From assembly GCF_963678635.1 (NCBI RefSeq), contig NC_087069.1:7448633-7512632 (forward strand): a stretch of 64,000 nucleotides of DNA, in the 5' to 3' direction. This document shows, one piece after another, positions 29,761-37,223 of this stretch. Below the pieces are notes generated by a model. The model searched no databases, had not been told where the DNA came from, and was given only the letters and a program-made list of their open reading frames with translations. The stretch's first letter is position 1, and each line of letters starts with the position of its first letter. A program made the position numbers and the translations under genes. The DNA is from Symsagittifera roscoffensis. Taxonomy: Eukaryota; Xenacoelomorpha; Acoela; Convolutidae.

Positions 29761-30585
29761 TTGGTTACTGTCTTGTGCTTTGTAATTTAATTTCTTTGTA
29801 TCTAGTAAAATTATTTTCAAGAGATAAGAACAAAGAGATCATAGAAAAGTTTATTAAAAAATTTCAATGGTAAAAATTTGTTAAAAATGAAACTAATTAT
29901 GCATCTGGTAAATACTTTTATAGAATTTTGTTAGAAAGATGGCAAAAAAATTAAACCAGTTTTTGCAAGCATGTTAAAAACTTTACATTAATTTTTTTTG
30001 CATCATGCAAAACTTTTCATAATTTTTTTACACACTTGTTAAAAAAATCAAAGAAAATGTCGCAAATTAAGAAAAATTTCATTAAATATTTTCGCATTTT
30101 AAAGAAAACTGAAAAAAGATTTTCTTGCACTGTTAATAATTAAATAAAATGAAAATCTTTGTTTTGATTTTGATCGCAAAAAAATCTCTTTTTTGCATGT
30201 AGATTGATCAAAAATATTGGAAAAACAATGTATTAAGATAGGGAATAGTACTTAAAGTCAGCAATTATGAAAAATTTTTAGCATTAATTTAACAAGTTTT
30301 TTACAAAAAATTTTTGCAATTTTTGCAAATGAATAAGAAAAAAATAAGTTTGATTTTTGCATTTGTTTTCAAAAAAATCACGAAAAAACTTGCATCTAAC
30401 ACAAAAATTTGTTGAAAATTTTTGCACACTTGTTGAAAAAACCAAAACAGTTTTTGCATCTTGTAAAAAATGTTTAATTAAATTTTTGCAAACGTGTTGA
30501 AAAAATCAAACCAAAATTTGCATCTTGCGAAAAAACTCTTGATTTAAATATAAACAATTTTGACAAGATTTTTATTAACAAATAT
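29761..30585. other. AT-rich non-coding region with TTTTTGCA motifs (copy B)
   Basis: No gene. Repeated TTTTTGCA, CACTTGTTGAAAAAA and GCATCTTG motifs, plus the 20-bp ATGTATTAAGATAGGGAATA motif from 30228. It lies between convergent 3' ends and may hold both polyadenylation signals. Confidence 0.6.
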
Positions 30586-31182
30586 TCAATTATTAATAGA
30601 AAATTTGATACGCTCACTATTTACAGTACCAAAACCATCAATAAAACAATCAACAATTTTCAACAAATCAGTCACATACTTTGAATTTTGAACTTTTCGA
30701 ATCCTTTCCAAAAAAGCTGATCCAAGAGTCTGAGTGGATGCAAGCTTCTGAGCAGAACTGAGATAATGTCTTTTGAATTTTTTTCGCAGCAGTCGTTTCT
30801 TTGCAACACTGGGTAATTTTTCCGGTATTCTACATTTCAAGTTGTGTTTGACTGCACGATTCAATTGATTGAAAACTTCACCTCTTGATGAAATAATAAT
30901 GAAATAAAATCTGTGTTTGTATAAAGTATATATACAGTCAACAATTTGATAAGTGAAATGATATTTATCTAATCTTTGCAAAATCTGATCGAGTGATGAT
31001 CCGATTAATACTAAGTGAAATTTGCAATTTTCCACTGGGCAGAATGATGAATGGTTAGATACACAGTAGTCTTGGGTGACAATAAATTTTTCATAAAAGT
31101 TTTCTGAGACAGAGATAAAAAGAGATTTTGCATTGTAGTCCGAATAAAAAGTGGGATATGCTTGACACATAGCAGATGCCAT
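30586..31182 (-). CDS. Unknown Polinton protein, 198 residues
   Basis: ATG at 31182 chosen over GTG 31185. Cys/His-containing N-terminal half (C-P-V-E-N-C-K-F-H), hydrophobic centre (F-Y-F-I-I-I-S-S) and strongly basic stretch at about 120-145, suggesting nucleic-acid contact. Copy A encodes almost the same protein, undamaged. Family not recognised. Its AATAAA signal would lie about 15 bp beyond the stop. Divergent from the PC4-like gene. Confidence 0.7.
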   Translation of the reverse strand: MASAMCQAYPTFYSDYNAKSLFISVSENFYEKFIVTQDYCVSNHSSFCPVENCKFHLVLIGSSLDQILQRLDKYHFTYQIVDCIYTLYKHRFYFIIISSRGEVFNQLNRAVKHNLKCRIPEKLPSVAKKRLLRKKFKRHYLSSAQKLASTQTLGSAFLERIRKVQNSKYVTDLLKIVDCFIDGFGTVNSERIKFSINN

Positions 31183-31397
31183 CACCGATTACTTGTTGAA
31201 AATGATTTTTATCTATATTGAATTGCTTATATAGTAGTTACATCACCTATGCAATGTCCATATTTGGATCATCACCTACTCAGTATTCCATATAAGGTAA
31301 GAAATACCTTAAATGGGTTGTACAGTGAGTCATCTAGATTTCCTAATTTCTATAAATTTACAAATATCATTATTTTGAAATATCTACTACTGATCAG
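31183..31397. promoter_or_regulatory. Bidirectional promoter region between divergent genes
   Basis: Holds ACATCACCTATGCAATGTCC (copy A: CTACGC), similar to the (A)CGTCACC-CC-ACGCAATGTTCC part of the 60-bp repeats at 27823-28046, a repeat ATCACCTACT, TATAAAT at 31351, and TGATCAGTTG at 31391. The same GATCAGTTG occurs just upstream of the penton gene (35998). Confidence 0.5.
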
Positions 31398-31961
31398 TTG
31401 GTTCTGAATCTCAAATCAAAATTGTATTCACGAAAAGATATCCTTCCCAACTATATTGAATTCGCTAAGAACCAAAAAAGGATTGGGAGATTTTCTTGGT
31501 CCCAAAAACCCTACAACGGAAAAATTTACTTTGAACCTTGCTTCCAATTGCTAAAGAAAAATGAATCTGGACAATTCGAAAAAACCCAGCAAGTCTATCT
31601 TGGTGAAAAAGAAGGGGAAAGGATATCAGCAATACGGAATACTGTTATTCACGATGCTGAAAACCTTGGACTCGTTCCTCTATTGGAACCCTATTCTGAC
31701 AAAGACTCAACCATGGAGCAGGAACTTGCAAACTGTCATGCGGTGTATGACGTAGCAACATACAAGAAAAGAAGGGTGTGTGTCACAATCAAGAAGTACA
31801 GTGTGAACAAGCCACCCTACATTCAGATTCGACTCTTCACTGCAAAGGAGAACGAAGTCTTGAAGCAAGTTGCCTATGTCAACTATACTTTGAACGAATT
31901 CAAAGAACTTGCCCAAGTCTTGGGAGATTTTATGTTTGTTGAGAACTGTAATGTTCAATAA
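31398..31961 (+). CDS. PC4-like candidate, 187 codons, no ATG start
   Basis: Open frame to TAA 31961 beginning at TTG 31398; the frame is open back to a stop at 31353, with no ATG until deep in the protein. The C-terminal segment (about 127-180) has a beta-rich V-C-V-T-I-K-K-Y, Y-I-Q-I-R and then a helix T-L-N-E-F-K-E-L-A-Q-V-L, the layout of the PC4 single-stranded-DNA-binding fold. The N-terminal half is similarly beta-rich. Such a protein could coat single-stranded replication intermediates. Start-codon loss shared with copy A, or a non-AUG start, are both possible. Confidence 0.6.
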   Translation: MVLNLKSKLYSRKDILPNYIEFAKNQKRIGRFSWSQKPYNGKIYFEPCFQLLKKNESGQFEKTQQVYLGEKEGERISAIRNTVIHDAENLGLVPLLEPYSDKDSTMEQELANCHAVYDVATYKKRRVCVTIKKYSVNKPPYIQIRLFTAKENEVLKQVAYVNYTLNEFKELAQVLGDFMFVENCNVQ

Positions 31962-32050
31962 TTTTGTTGTTGAGTGATGTTATTATAGTAATGTAATTCA
32001 AATATTCATCTTCTTGAATCATTTTTCAAAACTTCTTTGAGCTGAGCAGT

Positions 32051-32479
32051 ATGAGTTGGAACATTGGTTTTTCAAGAAATCTTATTTTAAAGCTTCAAAA
32101 TAAATTGGGACTTTTTCATATCGTCCGACAAGAAAAGTCCCAGAAATTTTCACTAACAGTTTTGAAATCTCGAAATTTACCAAAATTGCAAGATTTGGAT
32201 ACAGAATCACAAATTTCTCAATTTGAGTGGACTTTGCATAATGGAAGACAAAAAATTTTTCTAAGTTATCGTTCAGATATTAAAAAAATAGATCTTATAG
32301 AGTATCGTAGAAAAGGAAACACTTGGAAGAACAATCAGAATTTTCAGTTGGAAAAAAAAGAGTATGATAATTTGGTTGATTTTATCCCCTCAGTTTTGTC
32401 TTATGTAGAAACATTCAAAAAAACTTGTATCATTATTGACGAATGCACTGTAGAAAATGAACGTTCAGAAATTGAATGA
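32051..32479 (+). CDS. Second PC4-like candidate, 142 residues
   Basis: ATG 32051 to TGA 32479. The stretch at about 70-125 (K-I-F-L-S-Y, I-D-L-I-E-Y-R-R, then F-Q-L-E-K-K-E-Y-D-N-L-V-D-F-I) again fits PC4: two strands, a loop, then a helix entered by a Leu-rich turn. Same operon-like cluster as the preceding gene and overlaps the next by 23 nt. Inference only. Confidence 0.6.
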   Translation: MSWNIGFSRNLILKLQNKLGLFHIVRQEKSQKFSLTVLKSRNLPKLQDLDTESQISQFEWTLHNGRQKIFLSYRSDIKKIDLIEYRRKGNTWKNNQNFQLEKKEYDNLVDFIPSVLSYVETFKKTCIIIDECTVENERSEIE

Positions 32480-32861
32480 AGTTCTCAGAAATTTTGATTT
32501 GATAAAGCATGATTTTTCATCAAATACAAAAAGAAAAAATTACTTTCTTTGTACCTGTATTGTTTTGGACCCAAACATAAATTTGAAAGAAATGGACCAA
32601 AAATTTCCTTTTGGGGGTCTAATTGGATACGGAAATTCTTGTATGGATTACTTTTTTGCAAATTCAAAAACTTTGAGACTTCATGCAATTTTACATAATG
32701 CAGCTGGATCTGTGAATTCTACTACTTATAAGGGACCTGGTTATTGTTATGTTTTACCTAGATTTCCAAGTTCTTGTTTTCTTGGTCACGTGACTGGATT
32801 AATCTTTTGTTTATATGTTAAAATTTTTGCTTCATCAGTATATGCATTGTTCGATTGTTAG
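32457..32861 (+). CDS. Small GPGY-family Polinton protein, 134 residues
   Basis: ATG 32457 lies inside the previous gene. Conserved-looking core: H-A-I-L-H-N-A-A-G, Y-K-G-P-G-Y-C-Y, S-S-C-F-L-G-H-V-T-G. The C-terminal part is hydrophobic and may be membrane-associated. From memory this block recurs in small Polinton ORFs of unknown function placed before the exonuclease-like gene. Copy A is intact with few changes. Confidence 0.62.
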   Translation: MNVQKLNEVLRNFDLIKHDFSSNTKRKNYFLCTCIVLDPNINLKEMDQKFPFGGLIGYGNSCMDYFFANSKTLRLHAILHNAAGSVNSTTYKGPGYCYVLPRFPSSCFLGHVTGLIFCLYVKIFASSVYALFDC

Positions 32862-32900
32862 TTATTCTAACAAAAATTTTCAGCGAAAACAGTTACCATC

Positions 32901-33371
32901 ATGAGTCTAGTTGTTTTGGATATTGAGTGTATTGAAAACAAAATAGTTAAAGAGTTAGGAGTTTATCAAAATGGACAAACTGTGGGATATTCCTTTCTTC
33001 CTCCCAAAAAGTTCAAGGGTACATCTCAGTCTGCTTGGTGTACGAAGCATCTTCATGGAATCAATTGGAACAGTGGCCATGAAAAATATACTGAGCTTGA
33101 AAAAATATTGAAAAAACTAAAAGCTCCAGAAACGGAGTTTTTTGCAAAAGGTTATGAAAAATGTAAAATTCTGTCAGAAATTTTGGAAACAAAGGTTACA
33201 AATTTGGATGACTACGCATGTCCAAAAGTTCAGAGTTTGATTTTCAAAGATGAAGAATATGATTGGAGGTGTAGCAACTACCCATTTCGTCATGCAAATA
33301 CTCTTCACTGTGCAGAAAGAAAAGCATTTGCATACGGAACATGGACTCGATGTTTTTTTAATAAATTGTAA
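32901..33371 (+). CDS. DnaQ/RNase H-like Polinton protein, 156 residues
   Basis: ATG 32901. N-terminal V-V-L-D-I-E-C followed by V-K-E-L-G-V-Y matches a family common in animal Polintons and other mobile elements, with an acidic pair in the first strand like DEDD exonucleases. Later blocks: G-x-N-W-N-S-G-H, F-A-K-G-Y-E-K, V-T-N-L-D-D, C-P-K-V, H-C-A-E-R-K. Length is usual. Enzyme activity is not shown; later acidic residues of a full DEDD set are not obvious. A GT donor overlaps the stop (see 33368-33444). Confidence 0.65.
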   Translation: MSLVVLDIECIENKIVKELGVYQNGQTVGYSFLPPKKFKGTSQSAWCTKHLHGINWNSGHEKYTELEKILKKLKAPETEFFAKGYEKCKILSEILETKVTNLDDYACPKVQSLIFKDEEYDWRCSNYPFRHANTLHCAERKAFAYGTWTRCFFNKL

Positions 33372-33444
33372 ATTACCTTAATAATTTTGTATTATTGTGT
33401 TTTTGAAATTTAAATGTTAGTCATTATCAATTTTTTCATTCCAG
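33368..33444 (+). other. Candidate 77-bp intron
   Basis: GTAAAT donor at 33368 overlaps the TAA of the exonuclease-like gene; acceptor TTTTTTCATTCCAG ends at 33444. Removal joins the two flanking genes in frame and would add a membrane anchor to the exonuclease-like protein. Same bases in copy A (12575-12651). Needs transcript support. Confidence 0.35.
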
Positions 33445-33451
33445 AGTTGAG

Positions 33452-33664
33452 ATGGGTGATGAATGTGACAAGCAATTAAATTTAGGAAATTTTGTTTTTG
33501 ATGAGGAGAATCATGAACGAAAATCTTGGAAGTTTTTTGGACGTACGTGTAATAGATCTCTTTTAGTGTTTATGTGCCAATTTTTTGTCATAGTTTTAAT
33601 ACTAGCATGTGCAATCGTTCGAATAATGTTATCCACTACATGTGAAGAACAACTGTTTGGGTAG
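33452..33664 (+). CDS. Small membrane protein, C-terminus in another frame
   Basis: ATG 33452 to TAG 33664. Soluble N-terminus, C-N-R-S-L, a transmembrane helix at about residues 37-57, then C-E-E. Homologous small Polinton proteins, from memory, have a second hydrophobic stretch after this Cys. A fitting hydrophobic stretch ending in P-S-P-K-L exists in another frame (33649-33714); its TGA overlaps the ATPase ATG as ATGA. The break is present in both copies. Confidence 0.55.
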   Translation: MGDECDKQLNLGNFVFDEENHERKSWKFFGRTCNRSLLVFMCQFFVIVLILACAIVRIMLSTTCEEQLFG

Positions 33665-33710
33665 CAATTTTATCAAGTACAGTCGGTTATATTTTACCTT
33701 CTCCAAAGCT

Positions 33711-34577
33711 ATGAACAAAATAATTTCTACCAAAGAACGAGTTTTTATTTCGCTAGTTGGACCGAGTGGATCTGGAAAATCACATCTTATTTTTGAGTGG
33801 TTAAAAATTGGTACATTTCAACCAAAGTTTGACAAAATTTTTTATTTTTATCAACATTATCAACCTCTTTATGGACAAATGCAAAGAAAAAACCTCAAGT
33901 TTATCCAAGGAGTTGACTTTGAACTGATTGAAAACCTTCCCAATAATGGAACAAAATACCTGTTAATATTTGATAATTCTTGTGAAGAAATTTCAAATTC
34001 TAAGCAGTTTGTAAAAGTTGCTACTGCTGGAAGACACAGGGGACTGAATACAATATATATTAAGCATAACTTGTTTCATCAAAGCAAATTGGGAAGAGAT
34101 GCTGAGTTACAAAATACACATATAGTCCTTTTCAAGTCACCGAGAGATGTTTTACAAATCAATACATTAAGTCAACAACTAGGTCTAGGATCTCAATTGA
34201 AAGAGTGGTATCAAGATGCAACATCTACTCCTTATGGTCATTTACTCATTGATTTAACTCCAAAAACAGTTGATTCGCTAAGATATTGCACAAACAGTGG
34301 TTCAGTTCCATCAAAGTTTTATCTACCAGCAGGAACAGAAACTAAGTTTTTGGACGATGAGCATACAATACGTCTCTATACTCCCAATATTCCAAACATT
34401 TTCCCAAAAACTTCAAAAACAATTCATCCTCCATTGTCCAAAAAGTTTCATTCAATTCCTCAGCGAATGTCTAGTAAACTTACTACGAGGCGAGCTACAG
34501 GATCGTCGAAAAGTAGACGTAGTAAAATATCGACGAGAAATATCAGAACTCACACGAAGAAGAACTTCACTGCATAA
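33711..34577 (+). CDS. ATP: Polinton genome-packaging ATPase, 288 residues
   Basis: ATG 33711 is preferred to an upstream GTG because it overlaps the preceding alternate-frame stop (ATGA) and precedes the nucleotide-binding fold by about 18 residues. Walker A G-P-S-G-S-G-K-S-H; Walker B at about residue 83-90 reads L-L-I-F-D-N-S, where copy A has D-D. Downstream T-A-G-R-H-R-G and N-T-I-Y-I-K-H fit the FtsK/HerA, A32-like class that pumps genomes into capsids. The tail is Ser/Arg/Lys-rich. The D to N change may impair hydrolysis. Copy A has a stop and a frameshift instead. Confidence 0.93.
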   Translation: MNKIISTKERVFISLVGPSGSGKSHLIFEWLKIGTFQPKFDKIFYFYQHYQPLYGQMQRKNLKFIQGVDFELIENLPNNGTKYLLIFDNSCEEISNSKQFVKVATAGRHRGLNTIYIKHNLFHQSKLGRDAELQNTHIVLFKSPRDVLQINTLSQQLGLGSQLKEWYQDATSTPYGHLLIDLTPKTVDSLRYCTNSGSVPSKFYLPAGTETKFLDDEHTIRLYTPNIPNIFPKTSKTIHPPLSKKFHSIPQRMSSKLTTRRATGSSKSRRSKISTRNIRTHTKKNFTA

Positions 34578-34659
34578 AAGGAGAACTATTTTGAGCTCAC
34601 CAAAAGGCTTACAATTAATATCTGTTATCACTCCTTTTGTCATTAAACGATTGACGTAG
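34474..34659 (+). CDS. Small basic ORF overlapping the ATPase end
   Basis: Different frame from the ATPase, stop TAG 34657-34659. Arg/Lys-rich coiled segment then a G-L-Q-L-I-S-V-I-T-P-F-V-I tail. Small proteins with this shape occur between ATPase and integrase in Polintons. No ATG; the start is arbitrary. Retained in copy A with one visible substitution. Confidence 0.38.
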   Translation, partial: VNLLRGELQDRRKVDVVKYRREISELTRRRTSLHKRRTILSSPKGLQLISVITPFVIKRLT

Positions 34660-34735
34660 TATGGATCAGTTTGTTCTAATTCTTTACTCAATTTATTAAT
34701 CACAAAGCACACTTCCAAAAAAACCAAAATTGTAA

Positions 34736-35071
34736 CAAAAGCAAGAAAAAGAGGAGATTGTACCAAAAAATTTTGATTCTATTTACAGTGCTGTAAATGC
34801 AAAGTTGAAAACGAGTAACAATAAGCACCTTATTGATTTAATTTTGAACTCTCCTAGAATTAGACTAAGTCAGTCAGAAAATATCATATTAGATAATCGA
34901 GACACAAAAGAATCAATTGTAGACTTTGTGTGTGCACTAAAACGAAAAAATACCGACTTTCCCGATATTTACTTTACCATTTTGGAAGCAACTCAAATTC
35001 CACCTAAACTTGTTACCAACAAGAATGCCAAAGCGAAAGACAGAGGAACTTGGATCCCTTTCAAAATCTGA
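34736..35071 (+). CDS. Unknown ORF overlapping the integrase start, 111 residues
   Basis: Open from 34736 (after TAA) to TGA 35069-35071; no ATG, first TTG at 34805. It overlaps the integrase start by 47 nt in another frame. Blocks N-N-K-H-L-I-D-L-I-L-N-S and N-T-D-F-P-D-I-Y-F-T-I-L-E-A look like a folded helical domain. An acceptor-like TATTTACAG ends at 34789 but the frame is open through it. Function unknown. Confidence 0.4.
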   Translation, partial: QKQEKEEIVPKNFDSIYSAVNAKLKTSNNKHLIDLILNSPRIRLSQSENIILDNRDTKESIVDFVCALKRKNTDFPDIYFTILEATQIPPKLVTNKNAKAKDRGTWIPFKI

Positions 35072-35966
35072 AAGGGTAAGTCTGAACAGATTGTATTCTA
35101 GGGGTAGAGCTGCGTACGGTTCTGTGCGAAACTTGAGTAAAGCAAGCGGATTGTCAAAAAAGAAAGTAGAACAGTTTTTACAAACCAAAACATCGTATAC
35201 AAAATTTGGTTCCCCAATCAGACGTTTACGAAGGCTTCAAGCATTTTCAAAATATATAAATGAAATTTGGTGTATGGATTTGGCATTTGTGGACAAACTA
35301 GCTCGTCAAAACAAGGGAGTCAAATATTTATTGGTTGCTGTTGATGTTTTTTCGCGATTTGTCAGAGTTCAAACAATGAAAACTAAATATGCCAAAGACA
35401 CTTTGCAAGCTTTCAAAAAAATGATTTCTCGAAAAAACACTCCTGAAAAGCTTTGGGTTGATAAAGGAACGGAATATGGAGGAATTTTCAAAAAATTTTG
35501 CAAGGAAAAAAGCATTGAAGTTTACTCAACCATGAATGAAACAAAAGCTGCATTTGCAGAGAGAGCCATTCAATCATTAAAACACATTATTTACCGCTAC
35601 ATAGAAGATCATGGTGAAAAATTCATTAACAAGTTGCCGCAATTTGTGTCTACAATGAATTGTCGCATCAATAGATCTATTGGGAAATCACCTAGAGATG
35701 TCAAGAATACTGATTTCTTCTCAATTTTGTACAATAAACCTCTAACAAGGTATAAGAAACTAAAATTCAAAGTTGGAGACAGAGTGAGAATTTCAAAGAA
35801 TGATATTCCGTTCCGAAAAGGATATAAACCACAATTTACAGATGAAATTTTTGAAATTTCGGCAGTCTCTACAAAAAAGCCTCCAACATACATCATCAAA
35901 GATCTCGAAAAAGAGGAAATTCTTGGAAAATTTTATGAAAAAGAGCTTAGAAAATGTTCTGATTAA
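35025..35966 (+). CDS. INT: Polinton retrovirus-like integrase, 313 residues
   Basis: ATG 35025. DDE catalytic core: W-C-M-D-L-A-F-V-D (Asp about 85), L-W-V-D-K-G-T-E-Y (Asp about 146), and N-E-T-K-A-A-F-A-E-R-A-I (Glu about 179). The last two are 32 residues apart, a little shorter than the classic 35. A helix-turn-helix-like N-terminus (S-V-R-N-L-S-K-A-S-G-L-S) precedes it. The C-terminal domain F-K-V-G-D-R-V-R-I-S, F-T-D-E-I-F-E-I and T-Y-I-I-K-D-L is the usual SH3-like tail. It joins the element ends to target DNA. Intact here; truncated in copy A. Confidence 0.95.
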   Translation: MPKRKTEELGSLSKSERVSLNRLYSRGRAAYGSVRNLSKASGLSKKKVEQFLQTKTSYTKFGSPIRRLRRLQAFSKYINEIWCMDLAFVDKLARQNKGVKYLLVAVDVFSRFVRVQTMKTKYAKDTLQAFKKMISRKNTPEKLWVDKGTEYGGIFKKFCKEKSIEVYSTMNETKAAFAERAIQSLKHIIYRYIEDHGEKFINKLPQFVSTMNCRINRSIGKSPRDVKNTDFFSILYNKPLTRYKKLKFKVGDRVRISKNDIPFRKGYKPQFTDEIFEISAVSTKKPPTYIIKDLEKEEILGKFYEKELRKCSD

Positions 35967-36008
35967 AGGTAAATCATTTTTAAAATAAATTTTTACCGAT
36001 CAGTTGTC

Positions 36009-36836
36009 ATGGATTCTTTCACTATTGAGTTGGTTTCCAACGCTTCTTTTAATTGTTATCCGAATAATAGTCTTAGTTCTTTTACAAATTTTCTACCTGA
36101 ACAAATACATTTGAAAGGAGAATGGGAGGTTGCTATTTCAGAAATATCATACCCTTCTTTGTACCAAAATGTTATAGAGGGAAAGTTTACATTCGTAGAT
36201 GGAAGAGAAAGTTCTGAGGAGAAAAGGAAGATTGTACCGATGAACATTGAACCAGGATTGTATCCAAGTATTGTTGATATAGTTGTAGCCATGAACAACA
36301 AAATTCGACAACGTCTAGGAGCTCAAGTTTTTGAATATAACGGAATCTATGTATCAGTAGATAAAATTACACAAAAAGTTGCTGTTCATTTACCTGAGAG
36401 TCAATCAGTGTTTATAATTCAGAGTGCTGATTTGAGCCACATTTTTGGTTGTGATTTGGAACAAAATCAAACAGGGGTTATAATGAAAGGAAAAGGTCCA
36501 CATTATCCTCAGTATTCTTACGACATTATAAGAATACATTCCCTAATGATATACAGTGATATTATAGAATATAACATAGTTGGTGATACAAAAACTCCCT
36601 TGTTGCGTTGTATTCTATTTATCTCCAAAGTGAAGAGTGGAGATATAATTTCTACAGGACAGTACATGAATTATCAATCCTTTACAAATTTACAGTTTAA
36701 AAAGCTGTTGAAAAATTCTTTCCATAGTATCAAGATAGAACTAAGAGATAGTACAGGCGAAAAAATTCCTTTTGTGTCCGTAGGAATCACTCGAGTTGTT
36801 CTCTTGTTCCGCAAGATTTCGAATAATCATTTTTGA
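36009..36836 (+). CDS. Polinton penton/minor capsid protein, 275 residues
   Basis: ATG 36009 to TGA 36836. N-F-L-P-E-Q-I-H-L-K-G-E-W-E-V-A-I-S-E-I with P-N-N-S-L-S-S-F before it and, near the end, Y-N-I-V-G-D-T-K-T-P-L-L-R-C and F-H-S-I-K-I-E-L-R-D are hallmark blocks of the Polinton minor capsid protein, predicted to be a single jelly-roll penton. Length is typical. It follows a GATCAGTTG element and sits directly before core and major capsid genes. Intact. Confidence 0.92.
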   Translation: MDSFTIELVSNASFNCYPNNSLSSFTNFLPEQIHLKGEWEVAISEISYPSLYQNVIEGKFTFVDGRESSEEKRKIVPMNIEPGLYPSIVDIVVAMNNKIRQRLGAQVFEYNGIYVSVDKITQKVAVHLPESQSVFIIQSADLSHIFGCDLEQNQTGVIMKGKGPHYPQYSYDIIRIHSLMIYSDIIEYNIVGDTKTPLLRCILFISKVKSGDIISTGQYMNYQSFTNLQFKKLLKNSFHSIKIELRDSTGEKIPFVSVGITRVVLLFRKISNNHF

Positions 36837-36853
36837 TTTAAACTTCATACGAA

Positions 36854-37222
36854 ATGGTTGCTCAAAAATCAGCTGATTTCCCTATTTTTCGAGGACATGC
36901 AAGACAGCGTGGAAGAGGATTTGGAGCTCTTGCGCAAACTCTTGGGAGAACTGCAATCCCCTTTATTAAAACATATATAGTCCCAGCTGCAAAAAGAATT
37001 GGGGCAGATTTGTTTGAAATCGCGGCTCCAGAGATTGGGGAAGTTGTTACTGGACGTAAAAAACTCAAAACATTTGCAAAAGATGTGGGAACAAAAACAG
37101 TTCGGAAACAATTGGGAGGTGGAAAAAAAAATCTAAGCGTAAAACAGCTAGAACCAGATCCATTTCTCGAAAAGGCAGATCGAAAAACAGTCGCACTCGC
37201 AAAGACATTTTTGACAATATAA
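36854..37222 (+). CDS. Basic core/cement-like protein, tail shifted by A9 tract
   Basis: ATG 36854 to TAA 37222. Gly/Arg-rich start (F-R-G-H-A-R-Q-R-G-R-G-F-G), an amphipathic helix region, then K-Q-L-G-G-G. After a run of nine A (37123-37131) the present frame loses its basic character, whereas a neighbouring frame encodes a Lys/Arg/Ser tail whose TGA overlaps the major capsid ATG as ATGA. This looks like a one-base homopolymer slip. Such proteins are compared to adenovirus core or cement proteins; its location before the capsid gene agrees. Confidence 0.75.
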   Translation: MVAQKSADFPIFRGHARQRGRGFGALAQTLGRTAIPFIKTYIVPAAKRIGADLFEIAAPEIGEVVTGRKKLKTFAKDVGTKTVRKQLGGGKKNLSVKQLEPDPFLEKADRKTVALAKTFLTI

Positions 37223-37223
37223 A

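Noticed and set aside
34781-34790. Splice acceptor TATTTACAG before the small ORF
   Set aside because: The reading frame continues unbroken across it, so an intron end is not needed there.
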